Below, piece after piece: positions 9,601-16,490 of a stretch of DNA of 23,939 bases. Every line of letters begins with the position of its first letter. The stretch's first letter is position 1. Made by a program: the position numbers and the translations under genes. The stretch comes from Opitutaceae bacterium (GTDB lineage: Bacteria > Verrucomicrobiota > Verrucomicrobiia > Opitutales > Opitutaceae), in assembly GCA_025352845.1 (NCBI GenBank), contig JANXSC010000144.1:1-23939 (forward strand). Reading direction: 5' to 3'. The notes beneath the pieces were generated by a model. It was not told where the DNA came from. It worked only from the letters and a program-made list of their open reading frames with translations, and did not search any database.

Positions 9601-9779
9601 TGCTTCGCGACACGCGCCAGCGCCTCGCTGAGGGCTGGCTCAACCCCCGCGAGATCGCGACCGGTGCGCCGGCCAAGCTCCCCGAGCTGCCGCCCGATAC
9701 CACGCCGCAGGATGCCGCCGCGTGGACGATTATCGCGCGCGTCCTCCTCAACCTCGACGAAACGCTCACGAAATCCTGA
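6678..9779 (+). CDS. PSD1 and planctomycete cytochrome C domain protein (DUF1549/DUF1553)
   Basis: A 1033-residue exported protein. The N-terminus has a short hydrophobic leader (about 1-21), then a PSCyt1 domain with one haem-binding CFACH (39-43). The DUF1549 domain follows (PIDAFVAARL near 149-158, then ARHWLDAARYADSNGYEKDL) and carries a second CxxCH, CAQCH, at 325-329. A central jelly-roll-like insert lies at about 400-620. DUF1553 closes the protein (RLGFARWLVDPHSPLTARVAVNRVWQ, then FRLEAEVVRD and a catalogue of C-terminal helices). The family is abundant in Planctomycetes and Verrucomicrobia and its biochemical role is unproven; electron transfer linked to periplasmic sugar oxidation is an inference. 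It stops 7 bp before its usual partner, a DUF1501 gene. Oddity: an AT-rich heptad repeat at 7098-7126 encodes residues 141-150. Confidence 0.93.
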   Translation: MTFRWRFLPAAFAPVLGLFGAEPAVSFNRDIRPILSDNCFACHGADAGSRKAGLRLDDRAAALVGGKSGEPAIVPGQPAKSELLQRVRSPHEDEAMPPPDKKPRLKPAEIAKLERWIANGAAYESHWSFIAPTAATFPAIGNQKSKIENPIDAFVAARLRREKFSPAPAADAATLARRLHLDVTGLPPTPAEVAAFSHDGFSATLDRLLARPAYGEKWARHWLDAARYADSNGYEKDLPREQWAWRDWVIDAFNRDLPYDKFIVEQIAGDLLPDATPEQIIATGFLRNSMINEEGAIVPEQFRKEEMFDRMDCVGKAVLGLTLQCAQCHTHKFDPISHDEYFGLFAFLNNTYEAQSWVHTSDQRKQIADLDRVIAELEARLRNERPNWEKELAAWEEGVRAQLIPWTPFVATELGSDSGLNHPTQEADGSILTLGHPTTRGAIYAITEQLLNGVTGLRFEALTHGDLTFRGPGRSRYGTWAVSELKFSVKVPGGKEWQPLRLQNATADFSEPADKLEEEWKADFDKEGKRTRGPVAFMVDGDKLTGWRADRGPGRRNQPSVAAVQFECPIEYPVGTKFRVDIVTDHGGSSSDRSNSMVGCLRLGFTTEKDPRVPPVDHTAVLALTVPPAQRTEAQRRAIFTAWRQSLSEAKEINGAIAAAWEKYPPGPTSVLHLAERSTADTRPTHLLDRGAWDRPKHAVAPGVPAALHPFPADAPRSRLGFARWLVDPHSPLTARVAVNRVWQAVFGTGLVETAEDFGTRAPIPEYLDVLDALAVDFMAHGWSQKHLLKTILSTATYRQSSVASPAFLERDPNNRLLARGPRFRLEAEVVRDTALGIAGLLSSKVGGPSIFPPVPQSVIDYNYVKPTYWIPAQGADRYRRALYVFRKRSMPDPVMSVFDAPNADTACARRPRSNTPLAALTSLNEPVFVEAAQALALRVLREGGRTDAERADYAYRLCTARPIRDNERATLTALLRDTRQRLAEGWLNPREIATGAPAKLPELPPDTTPQDAAAWTIIARVLLNLDETLTKS
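7098..7126 (+). repeat. AT-rich heptad tandem repeat inside the PSD1 gene
   Basis: Three in-phase copies of the 7-mer ATCNAAA (7102-7122: ATCAAAA, ATCCAAA, ATCGAAA) flanked by GGGA and ATCCC, standing out in strongly GC-rich coding sequence. They are translated as NQKSKIENP in the linker between the first cytochrome domain and DUF1549. The frame is kept throughout. Confidence 0.7.
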
Positions 9780-9786
9780 CCCGCCC

Positions 9787-11217
9787 ATGACGCTCTCCAA
9801 TGATCTCCATGCTGAGCGCGCGCGGCTGCTCTCGCGCCGTTGGTTTCTCCGCGATTGCGGCGTTGGTCTCGCCGGCGTCGCGCTCACGCAGATGCTCGCG
9901 CGCGAAGCGCGTGCGGCTGCGCCCGCGACCAATCCACTCGCCCCGCGGACGCCGCATTTCGCACCCAAAGCCAAGCGGGTCATTTACCTTTTTCAGGCCG
10001 GCGCACCCAGCCATCTTGAGCTTTTCGATCCCAAGCCGGAACTCACGAAACGCGACGGTCAGCTCCCGCCCGCTGAATTGTTGAAGGATTACCGTGCTGC
10101 CTTCATCAAGCCGAACTCCGCGCTCCTCGGGGCGAAATACAAATTCGCTCCTCACGGCCAGTCGGGCATCGAGTTTTCCGAACTCCTCCCGCACACCGCC
10201 AAACTCGCCGACGATCTCTGCGTGATCCGCTCGATGCAGACCGACGCCGTCAATCACGCGCCCGGCCAGATCATGATGAGCACCGGCTCGCAGCAGTTTG
10301 GCCGGCCGAGCCTCGGCGCGTGGACGCTTTACGGTCTCGGCAGCGAAAACGAAGAACTGCCCGGCTACGTCGTGCTCACGAGCGCCAAGGGCACGAGCGG
10401 CGGCGCGAGCAACTACGGCTGCGGTTTTCTGCCCACGGTTTACGGCGGCGTGCCGTTTCGCAGTGCCGGCGATCCGATTCTCTATCTTTCCAATCCGCCG
10501 GGCTTCGACGTCGCGACGCAACGGGCCTCGCTCGATGCCCTGCGCGAACTCAACACCAGCTCGCTCGCCGCCGCCGGCGATCCCGCCATCGCCGCGCGCA
10601 TCCAGAGCTACGAGATGGCGTATCGGCTGCAGACGAGCGCGCCGGAACTCATGGACCTCGGTGCCGAGCCACCCGCCGTGCTCGAACTCTACGGGATCAA
10701 GGACGCCAAGGAATCGACCTTCGCGCGCAACTGCCTGCTCGCGCGCCGCCTCATCGAGCGCGGCGTGCGGTGCGTGCAGCTCTTCCACGAGGCGTGGGAT
10801 CAGCACGGCAACCTCACGAAGGACGTGAAGAAGAATTGCGTCGACACCGACCAGGCCAGCGCCGCGCTCGTGGCCGACCTCAAGGAGCGGGGTCTCCTCG
10901 ACGACACGCTCGTGATATGGGGGGGCGAGTTTGGCCGCACCCCGATGGTGCAGGGCGGCAACGACGGTCGCGATCACCACAACCGCGCCTTCACGATCTG
11001 GCTCGCCGGCGGCGGTGTGAAGCGCGGCCACATCCACGGCGAGAGCGACGATCTCGGCTTCAACGTCGCCCGCGATCCGGTGCACGTGCACGATCTCCAC
11101 GCGACGATCCTCCACCTCCTCGGCTTCGATCACACGAAGCTCACGTATCGCTACCAGGGCCGCGATTTCCGCCTCACCGATGTGCATGGCGAGGTCGTGC
11201 GAGACTTGATCGCGTAG
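9787..11217 (+). CDS. DUF1501 protein with Tat signal
   Basis: 476 residues from ATG 9787; the open frame reaches upstream, but that part overlaps the end of the PSD1 gene in another frame. The N-terminus has a twin-arginine signal, SRRWFL (16-21), followed by a hydrophobic stretch and AREARAA, so export in folded form is likely. The body is typical DUF1501, a relative of the sulfatase/alkaline phosphatase fold: QAGAPSHLELFDPKP, then GYVVLTSAKGTSGG, then LVIWGGEFGRTP and GRDHHNRAFTIWLAGGGVK near the C-terminus. DUF1501 proteins are regularly encoded next to DUF1549/DUF1553 proteins, and they probably act together. No catalytic reaction has been settled for the family. It follows the PSD1 stop by 7 bp and precedes a DUF1080 gene by 23 bp. 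Confidence 0.92.
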   Translation: MTLSNDLHAERARLLSRRWFLRDCGVGLAGVALTQMLAREARAAAPATNPLAPRTPHFAPKAKRVIYLFQAGAPSHLELFDPKPELTKRDGQLPPAELLKDYRAAFIKPNSALLGAKYKFAPHGQSGIEFSELLPHTAKLADDLCVIRSMQTDAVNHAPGQIMMSTGSQQFGRPSLGAWTLYGLGSENEELPGYVVLTSAKGTSGGASNYGCGFLPTVYGGVPFRSAGDPILYLSNPPGFDVATQRASLDALRELNTSSLAAAGDPAIAARIQSYEMAYRLQTSAPELMDLGAEPPAVLELYGIKDAKESTFARNCLLARRLIERGVRCVQLFHEAWDQHGNLTKDVKKNCVDTDQASAALVADLKERGLLDDTLVIWGGEFGRTPMVQGGNDGRDHHNRAFTIWLAGGGVKRGHIHGESDDLGFNVARDPVHVHDLHATILHLLGFDHTKLTYRYQGRDFRLTDVHGEVVRDLIA

Positions 11218-11240
11218 CACTCACTTTCCCTTTTCCCATC

Positions 11241-11963
11241 ATGAAAACACCCCGTCTACTCGTCGTTATCCCATTGCTCGCGCTCGCCGTATCCGCTGCT
11301 GAACCCGGTTACGTTTCCCTCTTCAACGGCCGCGATCTCTCCCACTGGAAAATCCCCGCCGGCGACAACGGCCACTGGAAAGTCCTCGACGGCGTGATCG
11401 ACTACGACGCGCGCAGCGAGGCCGCCGGCGACAAGAACCTCTGGTCGGAGAAGGAATTCGGCGACTTCGTGCTGCGGATCGACTGGCGCATCAAGGAGAC
11501 GAGCGGCCTCTATCCCGTGCCCACCGTGCTCCCCGACGGCACGCACAAAAAAGGTCCGGACGGCAAGGACGTCATCACGCCCATGCCCAATGCCGACTCC
11601 GGGATCTATCTTCGCGGCACGAGCAAGGCCCAGCTCAACATCTGGTGCTGGCCCATCGGCTCCGGCGAAGTTTATGGCTACCGCATGGATCAAAAAATGC
11701 CGCCCGCCGTCCGCGCTGGCGTGACGCCGAAGCTGAAAGCCGACAAACCGGTCGGTGAATGGAATAGTTTTGAAATCACGATGCGCGGCGACCGCCTCAC
11801 CGTTGTGCTGAACGGGAAAACCGTGATCGAAAACGCGCAGCTCCCCGGCGTCCCCGCGCGCGGCGCGCTCGCGCTCCAGCATCACGGCGGTTACAAGGAC
11901 GGAAAATATCAGCCCGCCTCCAGCCTCGTCCAATTCCGCAACCTCTCGATCAAGGAACTCTGA
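11241..11963 (+). CDS. DUF1080 protein (3-keto-disaccharide hydrolase-like), secreted
   Basis: 240 residues from ATG 11241; a longer open frame upstream overlaps the DUF1501 gene and has no homology. The signal peptide is MKTPRLLVVIPLLALAVSAA. The mature part opens with the DUF1080 hallmark GYVSLFNGRDLSHWK, continues with DFVLRIDWRIKE, NADSGIYLRGTSKAQLNIWC and GEWNSFEITMRGDRLTVVLNGK, and ends in FRNLSIKEL. It is more canonical than the DUF1080 protein at 3738, with which it shares only the fold pattern, so they probably act on different linkages or ketosugars. It is the last gene of the seven-gene run and is followed by a 9-bp-stem hairpin. By family annotation it hydrolyses 3-keto-glycosides outside the cytoplasm; this is not proven by sequence. 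Confidence 0.9.
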   Translation: MKTPRLLVVIPLLALAVSAAEPGYVSLFNGRDLSHWKIPAGDNGHWKVLDGVIDYDARSEAAGDKNLWSEKEFGDFVLRIDWRIKETSGLYPVPTVLPDGTHKKGPDGKDVITPMPNADSGIYLRGTSKAQLNIWCWPIGSGEVYGYRMDQKMPPAVRAGVTPKLKADKPVGEWNSFEITMRGDRLTVVLNGKTVIENAQLPGVPARGALALQHHGGYKDGKYQPASSLVQFRNLSIKEL

Positions 11964-11969
11964 GCGCAC

Positions 11970-11991
11970 GCGGCGGCAGGAGTGCCGCCGC
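11970..11991. repeat. Intergenic hairpin, 9-bp stem, GGAG loop
   Basis: GCGGCGGCA (11970-11978) pairs with TGCCGCCGC (11983-11991) around GGAG. It lies 6 bp after the last gene of the operon, but no T-run follows, so intrinsic termination is not clear. The rest of 11992-12124 has no gene; it holds a short direct repeat, ATCGAAT twice (12024-12030 and 12032-12038), and a C-rich run near 12067. Confidence 0.6.
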
Positions 11992-12124
11992 TCCACCCTC
12001 CGGGCCGCTCCGCCGTCTTGTCCATCGAATCATCGAATGGCTCCGGCCAACGGATTGGCGGCCCTCCCCCCCCGCCGTTCTTTTTCTTCGACCCGCCGCC
12101 CGTCTTCCCAGAAAGAAATCTCCC

Positions 12125-13363
12125 ATGAACCCCAACCCCCAATCCACCCTCAAGGTCCGGCTCAGCGTCTTCATGTTTCTCCAGTATTTCATCTGGGGCG
12201 CATGGTATGTGAGCATGGGCACGTATCTCTTCAGCACCCTGAAATTCGACGGCGGCCAGATTGGCTTAGCCTACGGTGCCTTCGCTTGGGGCGCCATCCT
12301 GTCGCCTTTCATCGTGGGTCTGATCGCTGATCGCTTTTTTGCCACCGAAAAAATACTTGCCGTGCTCGGCATCCTCGGCGGCGGCGTCATGTGCCTGATC
12401 CCGAGCTGCAAAACGTTTTGGCCGTTTTATCTCACGCTGATTCTCTACTGCACGCTCTACGTCCCCACGCTCGCGCTGGGCAACTCGCTCTCGTTGCACC
12501 ATCTCGCCAACGCCAAGGTGGATTTCCCGCGCGTGAAGATGCTCTCCGCGGTGGGCTGGATCGCGGGGCTCTTCGGCCTGGGCTTCATCGCGAGCGCCGA
12601 GTCGCCCACCCAGTTCTACATTGCTGGGGCCGCGTCGATCGTGTTCGGCCTCTATTCGCTCCTGCTGCCGCACACGCCGCCGAAGAAGACGGGCGCCAAT
12701 GTCAGCGTGGGCGAGATTCTCGGATTCGACGCGCTGGCGCTGCTGAAGAAGCCGTCGTTCGCGATCTTTATCCTGTGCATGTTCCTAATCTGCATCCCGC
12801 TGTATTTCTATTTCGTCAACCTCGGCGTCTACCTCACTCAGCTGAAATGGACGAACATGCTGGAGAAGACCTCTCTGGCGCAGGTTTCTGATGTGATCTT
12901 CTTCCTGCTGCTGCCGCTTTGCCTGAGCAAGTTCGGCTACAAAACCACCATCTTTCTCGGCATCGCCTGCTGGGTCGCGCGCTACTTCGCGCTGGGTTTC
13001 AGCGCCGACGGCGGCGCGGCGCAGACGGCTCTCATCTTTACGGCGATCCTGCTGCACGGCGCGTGTTACGATTTTCTTTTCATTGCCGGCCAGCTCTACG
13101 TCGACGAACAGGCCAACGAGCGCATCCGCGGCGCGGCGCAGGGCCTGATTGCCATTATTCTGTGGGGCTTTGGCGCTTTGGTTGGCACCTATCTCGCCGG
13201 CCAGGTGCTCGCGAAGCACGCGCTCGCCGCGCCGGTCAACGGCCTCGCACACGACTGGAAATCCATCTGGCTCACGCCCGCCTGGGGTGCGCTGACCGTG
13301 CTGGTGATTTTCCTAATCTTCTTCCGCAATCCGACGAAATCCGCGCCCGCTGCGTCCGCATGA
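12125..13363 (+). CDS. MFS permease of the nucleoside:H+ symporter (NupG/XapB) type
   Basis: A 412-residue, 12-helix inner-membrane transporter. The opening block VRLSVFMFLQYFIWGAWYVS and the helix 2-3 region, LAYGAFAWGAILSPFIVGLIADRFF, match the NupG/XapB nucleoside:proton symporter family (MFS). The first-half loop HLANAKVDFPRVKMLSAVGWIAGL is also typical. In Verrucomicrobia and Planctomycetes, NupG-type genes often sit beside sugar genes, and here the gene overlaps an aldolase gene by four bases, ahead of a dehydrogenase and a PfkB kinase. The substrate may therefore be a monosaccharide, a nucleoside or a ketoglycoside; this is inference. The ATG follows AGAAAGAAATCTCCC, where only AGAAAG could be a weak ribosome-binding site. 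Confidence 0.88.
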   Translation: MNPNPQSTLKVRLSVFMFLQYFIWGAWYVSMGTYLFSTLKFDGGQIGLAYGAFAWGAILSPFIVGLIADRFFATEKILAVLGILGGGVMCLIPSCKTFWPFYLTLILYCTLYVPTLALGNSLSLHHLANAKVDFPRVKMLSAVGWIAGLFGLGFIASAESPTQFYIAGAASIVFGLYSLLLPHTPPKKTGANVSVGEILGFDALALLKKPSFAIFILCMFLICIPLYFYFVNLGVYLTQLKWTNMLEKTSLAQVSDVIFFLLLPLCLSKFGYKTTIFLGIACWVARYFALGFSADGGAAQTALIFTAILLHGACYDFLFIAGQLYVDEQANERIRGAAQGLIAIILWGFGALVGTYLAGQVLAKHALAAPVNGLAHDWKSIWLTPAWGALTVLVIFLIFFRNPTKSAPAASA

Positions 13364-14190
13364 AATCCGCGCGCCTCCACCGTCTTTTTAATCCGAAGTC
13401 CGGCCGCTGCTTCGATGTCGCGCTCGATCACGGCTTTTTCAACGAAGCGTCGTTTCTCGCCGGTATCGAAAATCTCCCGCGCGCGATCGCGACGCTCGTG
13501 GCGGCCGCGCCGGATGCGATCCAGCTCACCGTCGGCCAGGCGCCGCATCTCCAGCGACTCCCCGTGCGCGGCAAGCCGGCGCTCGTGCTGCGCACCGATG
13601 TCGCCAACGTCTATGGCACGCAGCTTCCGCGCGCGCTCTTCTCGCGGATGATCGAGGAGCCGGTGTTGCAGGCCGTGCGGCTCGACGCCGCGTGCGTGGT
13701 CGTGAACTTGTTTCGCATTCCCGAACAACCCGAGGTCACCGACCAGTGCATCCAAAACATCCTGCGGCTCAAACCGGAGTGTGATCACTATGGGATGCCG
13801 CTCATGATCGAGCCACTCGTGTTTCAGCCCAACGCGAAAGCAGGCGGCTACATGGTCGATGGCGACCCGCATAAAATCATCCCGCTCGTCCGTCAGGCCG
13901 TCGAACTTGGCGCCGACATCATCAAGGCCGATCCCACCGACGACGTTGCCATATACCACAAAGTCGTCGAGACCGCCGGCGGCATCCCCGTCCTCGTGCG
14001 CGGCGGCTCCAAGGCCCCCGAGGCCGAAATCCTCGCGCGCACCTCCGCACTCCTCGCGCAGGGCGCGAGCGGAATTGTTTACGGGCGAAATATCATCCAG
14101 CACCCGCAGCCGGCTGCGATGACGCGCGCGCTCATGGCGATTCTCCACGACGGTGCGACACCGGACGCCGCGATGAAATTCCTCGCATGA
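13360..14190 (+). CDS. Class I aldolase of the DhnA/FbaB/LsrF type
   Basis: 276 residues, a TIM-barrel class I (Schiff-base) aldolase of the DeoC/LacD/FbaB superfamily. FDVALDHG (18-25) matches the first-strand motif. ADIIKADP carries Lys189, the likely Schiff-base lysine. LVRGGSKAPEAEIL and GASGIVYGRNIIQHPQP are the phosphate-binding loops of the DhnA/LsrF group. The start ATG 13360 is inside the stop of the permease (ATGA overlap), pointing to translational coupling; the upstream open frame reaching 12919 is a shadow. The next gene also overlaps by ATGA. Its partners are a Gfo/Idh dehydrogenase and a PfkB kinase, so the likely role is cleavage of a phosphorylated keto-sugar or deoxy-sugar acid. 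The precise substrate is unknown. Confidence 0.85.
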   Translation: MKSARLHRLFNPKSGRCFDVALDHGFFNEASFLAGIENLPRAIATLVAAAPDAIQLTVGQAPHLQRLPVRGKPALVLRTDVANVYGTQLPRALFSRMIEEPVLQAVRLDAACVVVNLFRIPEQPEVTDQCIQNILRLKPECDHYGMPLMIEPLVFQPNAKAGGYMVDGDPHKIIPLVRQAVELGADIIKADPTDDVAIYHKVVETAGGIPVLVRGGSKAPEAEILARTSALLAQGASGIVYGRNIIQHPQPAAMTRALMAILHDGATPDAAMKFLA

Positions 14191-15344
14191 GCCACGCTGC
14201 CTCGAGCGCTGCTGCCACTGTCCGCGTCGGCGTTATTGGCGCCGGGCTCATGGGTCGCGAGGTCGCGAGCGCGTTTGGGCGCTGGTTCGCGCTGCTCGAT
14301 TTTCCCGTGCGCCCGCAGCTGGTCGCGGTCTGCGATGTCAACGCGCCCGCGCTCGACTGGTTTCGCCAGGTGCCGGGCGTCGCGCACTTCGACCCTGATC
14401 ACCGCGCGCTCCTCGCCCGCGCCGACGTCGATGTGGTTTACGTCGCCGTCCCACACCACCTGCACGAGTCGATCTACTTCGATGTGTTGCGCGCGGGCAA
14501 AGATCTGTTCGCCGAAAAGCCCTTCGGCCTCGATCTCGCCGCCGCGCGGCGCGTGCGCGATGAGGCGGAGCGGCTCGGGCGCTTCGTGCGCGTCTCGTCG
14601 GAGTTTCCGTTTTTCCCCGGCGCGCAGCGCGCGATTGCGGTGGCGAAGTCGGGCACCCTCGGCCGCATCCTCGAGGCGCGTTGCTCGTTCCTCCACTCCA
14701 GCGATCTCGACCCCACGAAGCCCGCGAACTGGAAACGCCAGAACGCGACGTGTGGCGAGGGCGGGGTGATGAACGATCTCGGGCTGCACGTGGCGCATGT
14801 GCCGCTCCGCCTCGGCTGGCGCGTGCGCTCGCTTCACGCGCAGTTGCAGAAAATTTATCCCACGCGCCCCGATGGGAAGGGTGGGGTGGCGGTCTGCGAC
14901 ACGTGGGACAACGCCACCCTCCACTGCACGGCCGACATCGCGGGCCAGTCCGCCCCGCTCACGCTGGAGATGAAACGCCTCGCGCCCGGGGAGACCAACA
15001 CGTGGAGCTTCGAACTGCTTGGCACCGAGCGCGGCGTGCGGTTCTCCACGAAGGAGCCGAAAACGCTCTGGCAATTCCGCCGCGACAAGGAGCAGTGGTG
15101 GGAAAAAACCGACCTCGGTTTCACCACGCCCTTCAAGACGATCACCGGCGGGATTTTTGAACCGGGCTTCCCCGATGTGTTGCAGCAGATGTGGGCGGCG
15201 TTTCTCGCCGAACGTGCGGGTCGGCTCGACGGTCGTTTCGGCTGCGCCACGCCGGATGAAGCGGTGCGTCATCACGAACTCTGGACCGCCGCGCTCGAGT
15301 CGCAGCGCACGCAATCGGTTGTAACGCTTCCCCCCGGCTCATGA
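14187..15344 (+). CDS. Gfo/Idh/MocA family NAD(P)-dependent oxidoreductase
   Basis: 385 residues, a soluble dehydrogenase. Rossmann motif VGVIGAGLMG (14-23), catalytic EKP with Lys111 in FAEKPFGLDL, and the conserved D/H block NDLGLHVAHV (Asp197 and His201), where the family keeps its catalytic Asp-x-x-x-His. The N-terminal nucleotide-binding domain is followed by the usual beta-sheet domain (SSDLDPTKPANWKRQ is a substrate-side loop). It has no signal peptide, so it is cytoplasmic. The start overlaps the aldolase stop and the stop overlaps the kinase start, both by ATGA. Members oxidise or reduce sugars, inositols or sugar acids; some make 3-keto-glycosides. The specificity here is open. Confidence 0.9.
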   Translation: MSHAASSAAATVRVGVIGAGLMGREVASAFGRWFALLDFPVRPQLVAVCDVNAPALDWFRQVPGVAHFDPDHRALLARADVDVVYVAVPHHLHESIYFDVLRAGKDLFAEKPFGLDLAAARRVRDEAERLGRFVRVSSEFPFFPGAQRAIAVAKSGTLGRILEARCSFLHSSDLDPTKPANWKRQNATCGEGGVMNDLGLHVAHVPLRLGWRVRSLHAQLQKIYPTRPDGKGGVAVCDTWDNATLHCTADIAGQSAPLTLEMKRLAPGETNTWSFELLGTERGVRFSTKEPKTLWQFRRDKEQWWEKTDLGFTTPFKTITGGIFEPGFPDVLQQMWAAFLAERAGRLDGRFGCATPDEAVRHHELWTAALESQRTQSVVTLPPGS

Positions 15345-16363
15345 GCGCCCGGCGCGGCATCCTCGCCGGTGGCAATTGGATCGTCGACCACCTGAAAATA
15401 ATCGACGCGTGGCCCGCGCAGGATGCGCTGGCCAACATCCTCGCCGAATCGACCGGCAACGGCGGTTCGCCCTACAACGTCCTCAAGGATCTCGCGCAGC
15501 TCGGCGCGGCTTTTCCGCTCGAGGCGGCCGGCCTCCTCGGCGACGACGCCGACGGCCGCGCGATCCTCGCCGACTGCGCGGCGCATCACATCGACACTGC
15601 GCAACTCCGGCCAATGCCCGGCACGCACACGAGCCACACCGATGTGATGACGGTGCGCGCCACGGGGCGGCGGACTTTTTTCCACGGCCGCGGGGCCAAC
15701 GCGCTCCTCGCGCCCGGGCATTTCGATTTTTCCCGCACGCACGCGAAGATTTTTCACCTCGGTTACCTGCTCCTCCTCGACACGCTCGACGCCGTCGGAC
15801 CCGCGGGCGTGCCGCGCGCCGCCGAAGTGCTGCGCAGCGCGAGGTCGCACAACCTCGTAACCTCAGTCGACTGCGTGAGCGAGGCGGGCGACCGGCTGCG
15901 GTCGGTCGTCGAGCCGGTGCTGCCGGAGGTGGACGTGTTTTTCGCCAACGACTACGAAGTGGAGAAACTCACCGGCGTGGCACTGCGCGTGGGCGAGGCG
16001 ATTCGCGGTCCCGCGGTGGTGGCCGCGGCGCAGCGATTATTTGGTGTCGGCGTGCGCGCGTGGTGCGTGGTTCATTTTCCCGAGGGCGTGTATGCGCGCA
16101 GCGCGGCGGGCGCGGAATTTTTTCAACCGGCCGTGCGCGTGCCCGCCACCGAGATCGCCGGTGCAGTCGGCGCCGGTGACGCGCTCGCCGCCGGCGTTTT
16201 GTTTGGGCTGCATGAAGAGTGGCCGATGCCGCGCTGCCTCGAAGCCGGCGTCTGCGCCGCCGCCGCGTGTTTGCGCCACGCGTCGTGTTCGGGGGGAGTC
16301 GATGTGCTGGAGGCGTGCCTCGCGCGCGGCCGTGCGGTGGGGTTTGCCGATGCGGTCATGTAG
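15341..16363 (+). CDS. PfkB family carbohydrate kinase
   Basis: 340 residues of the ribokinase/PfkB fold. The N-terminal part has STGNGGSPYNVLKDLAQLG (the GG-x-x-x-N substrate loop) and LGDDADGRAIL. The C-terminal signature GAVGAGDALAAGVLFG contains the catalytic Asp280 and anion-hole glycines. The fold ends in an alpha-helical C-terminus with EAGVCAAAACL. It overlaps the upstream dehydrogenase by ATGA and is the last gene of the four-gene operon. Together with the aldolase it suggests phosphorylation of an oxidised sugar followed by aldol cleavage, as in the IolC/IolJ or the YihV/YihT pairs. The analogy is in the order of reactions; neither substrate is implied. No terminator with a T-run was seen downstream. 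Confidence 0.87.
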   Translation: MSARRGILAGGNWIVDHLKIIDAWPAQDALANILAESTGNGGSPYNVLKDLAQLGAAFPLEAAGLLGDDADGRAILADCAAHHIDTAQLRPMPGTHTSHTDVMTVRATGRRTFFHGRGANALLAPGHFDFSRTHAKIFHLGYLLLLDTLDAVGPAGVPRAAEVLRSARSHNLVTSVDCVSEAGDRLRSVVEPVLPEVDVFFANDYEVEKLTGVALRVGEAIRGPAVVAAAQRLFGVGVRAWCVVHFPEGVYARSAAGAEFFQPAVRVPATEIAGAVGAGDALAAGVLFGLHEEWPMPRCLEAGVCAAAACLRHASCSGGVDVLEACLARGRAVGFADAVM

Positions 16364-16490
16364 AGCCGATCCAATATTTGAGCGCTGGCAATCCGGGGAG
16401 CGCACGCAGGATTCAGCTTATCCGGGAGGTGAGGCCGCCGCCGCCCTCTTGCCACTTGCGCCGGGCCGGCGCGGCACGTAGCAGTTTGCC
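16364..16490. other. Intergenic spacer, nothing clear
   Basis: 127 bp without a gene. The only structure seen is a small GC hairpin, GCGCCG/CGGCGC with a 3-base loop at 16458-16472, lacking a T-run. No convincing promoter could be read. Confidence 0.4.

Noticed and set aside
9664..9786. N-terminal extension of the DUF1501 gene
   Set aside because: It overlaps the PSD1 coding sequence in another frame, and the Tat signal is correctly placed only from ATG 9787.
9766..11220. 484-codon open frame on the minus strand
   Set aside because: It mirrors the DUF1501 gene almost base for base, and its composition is that of a shadow frame.
11964..12124. Promoter for the permease operon
   Set aside because: TTGTCC near 12018 resembles a -35 box but no -10 sequence is found at the right distance, so no promoter was called.
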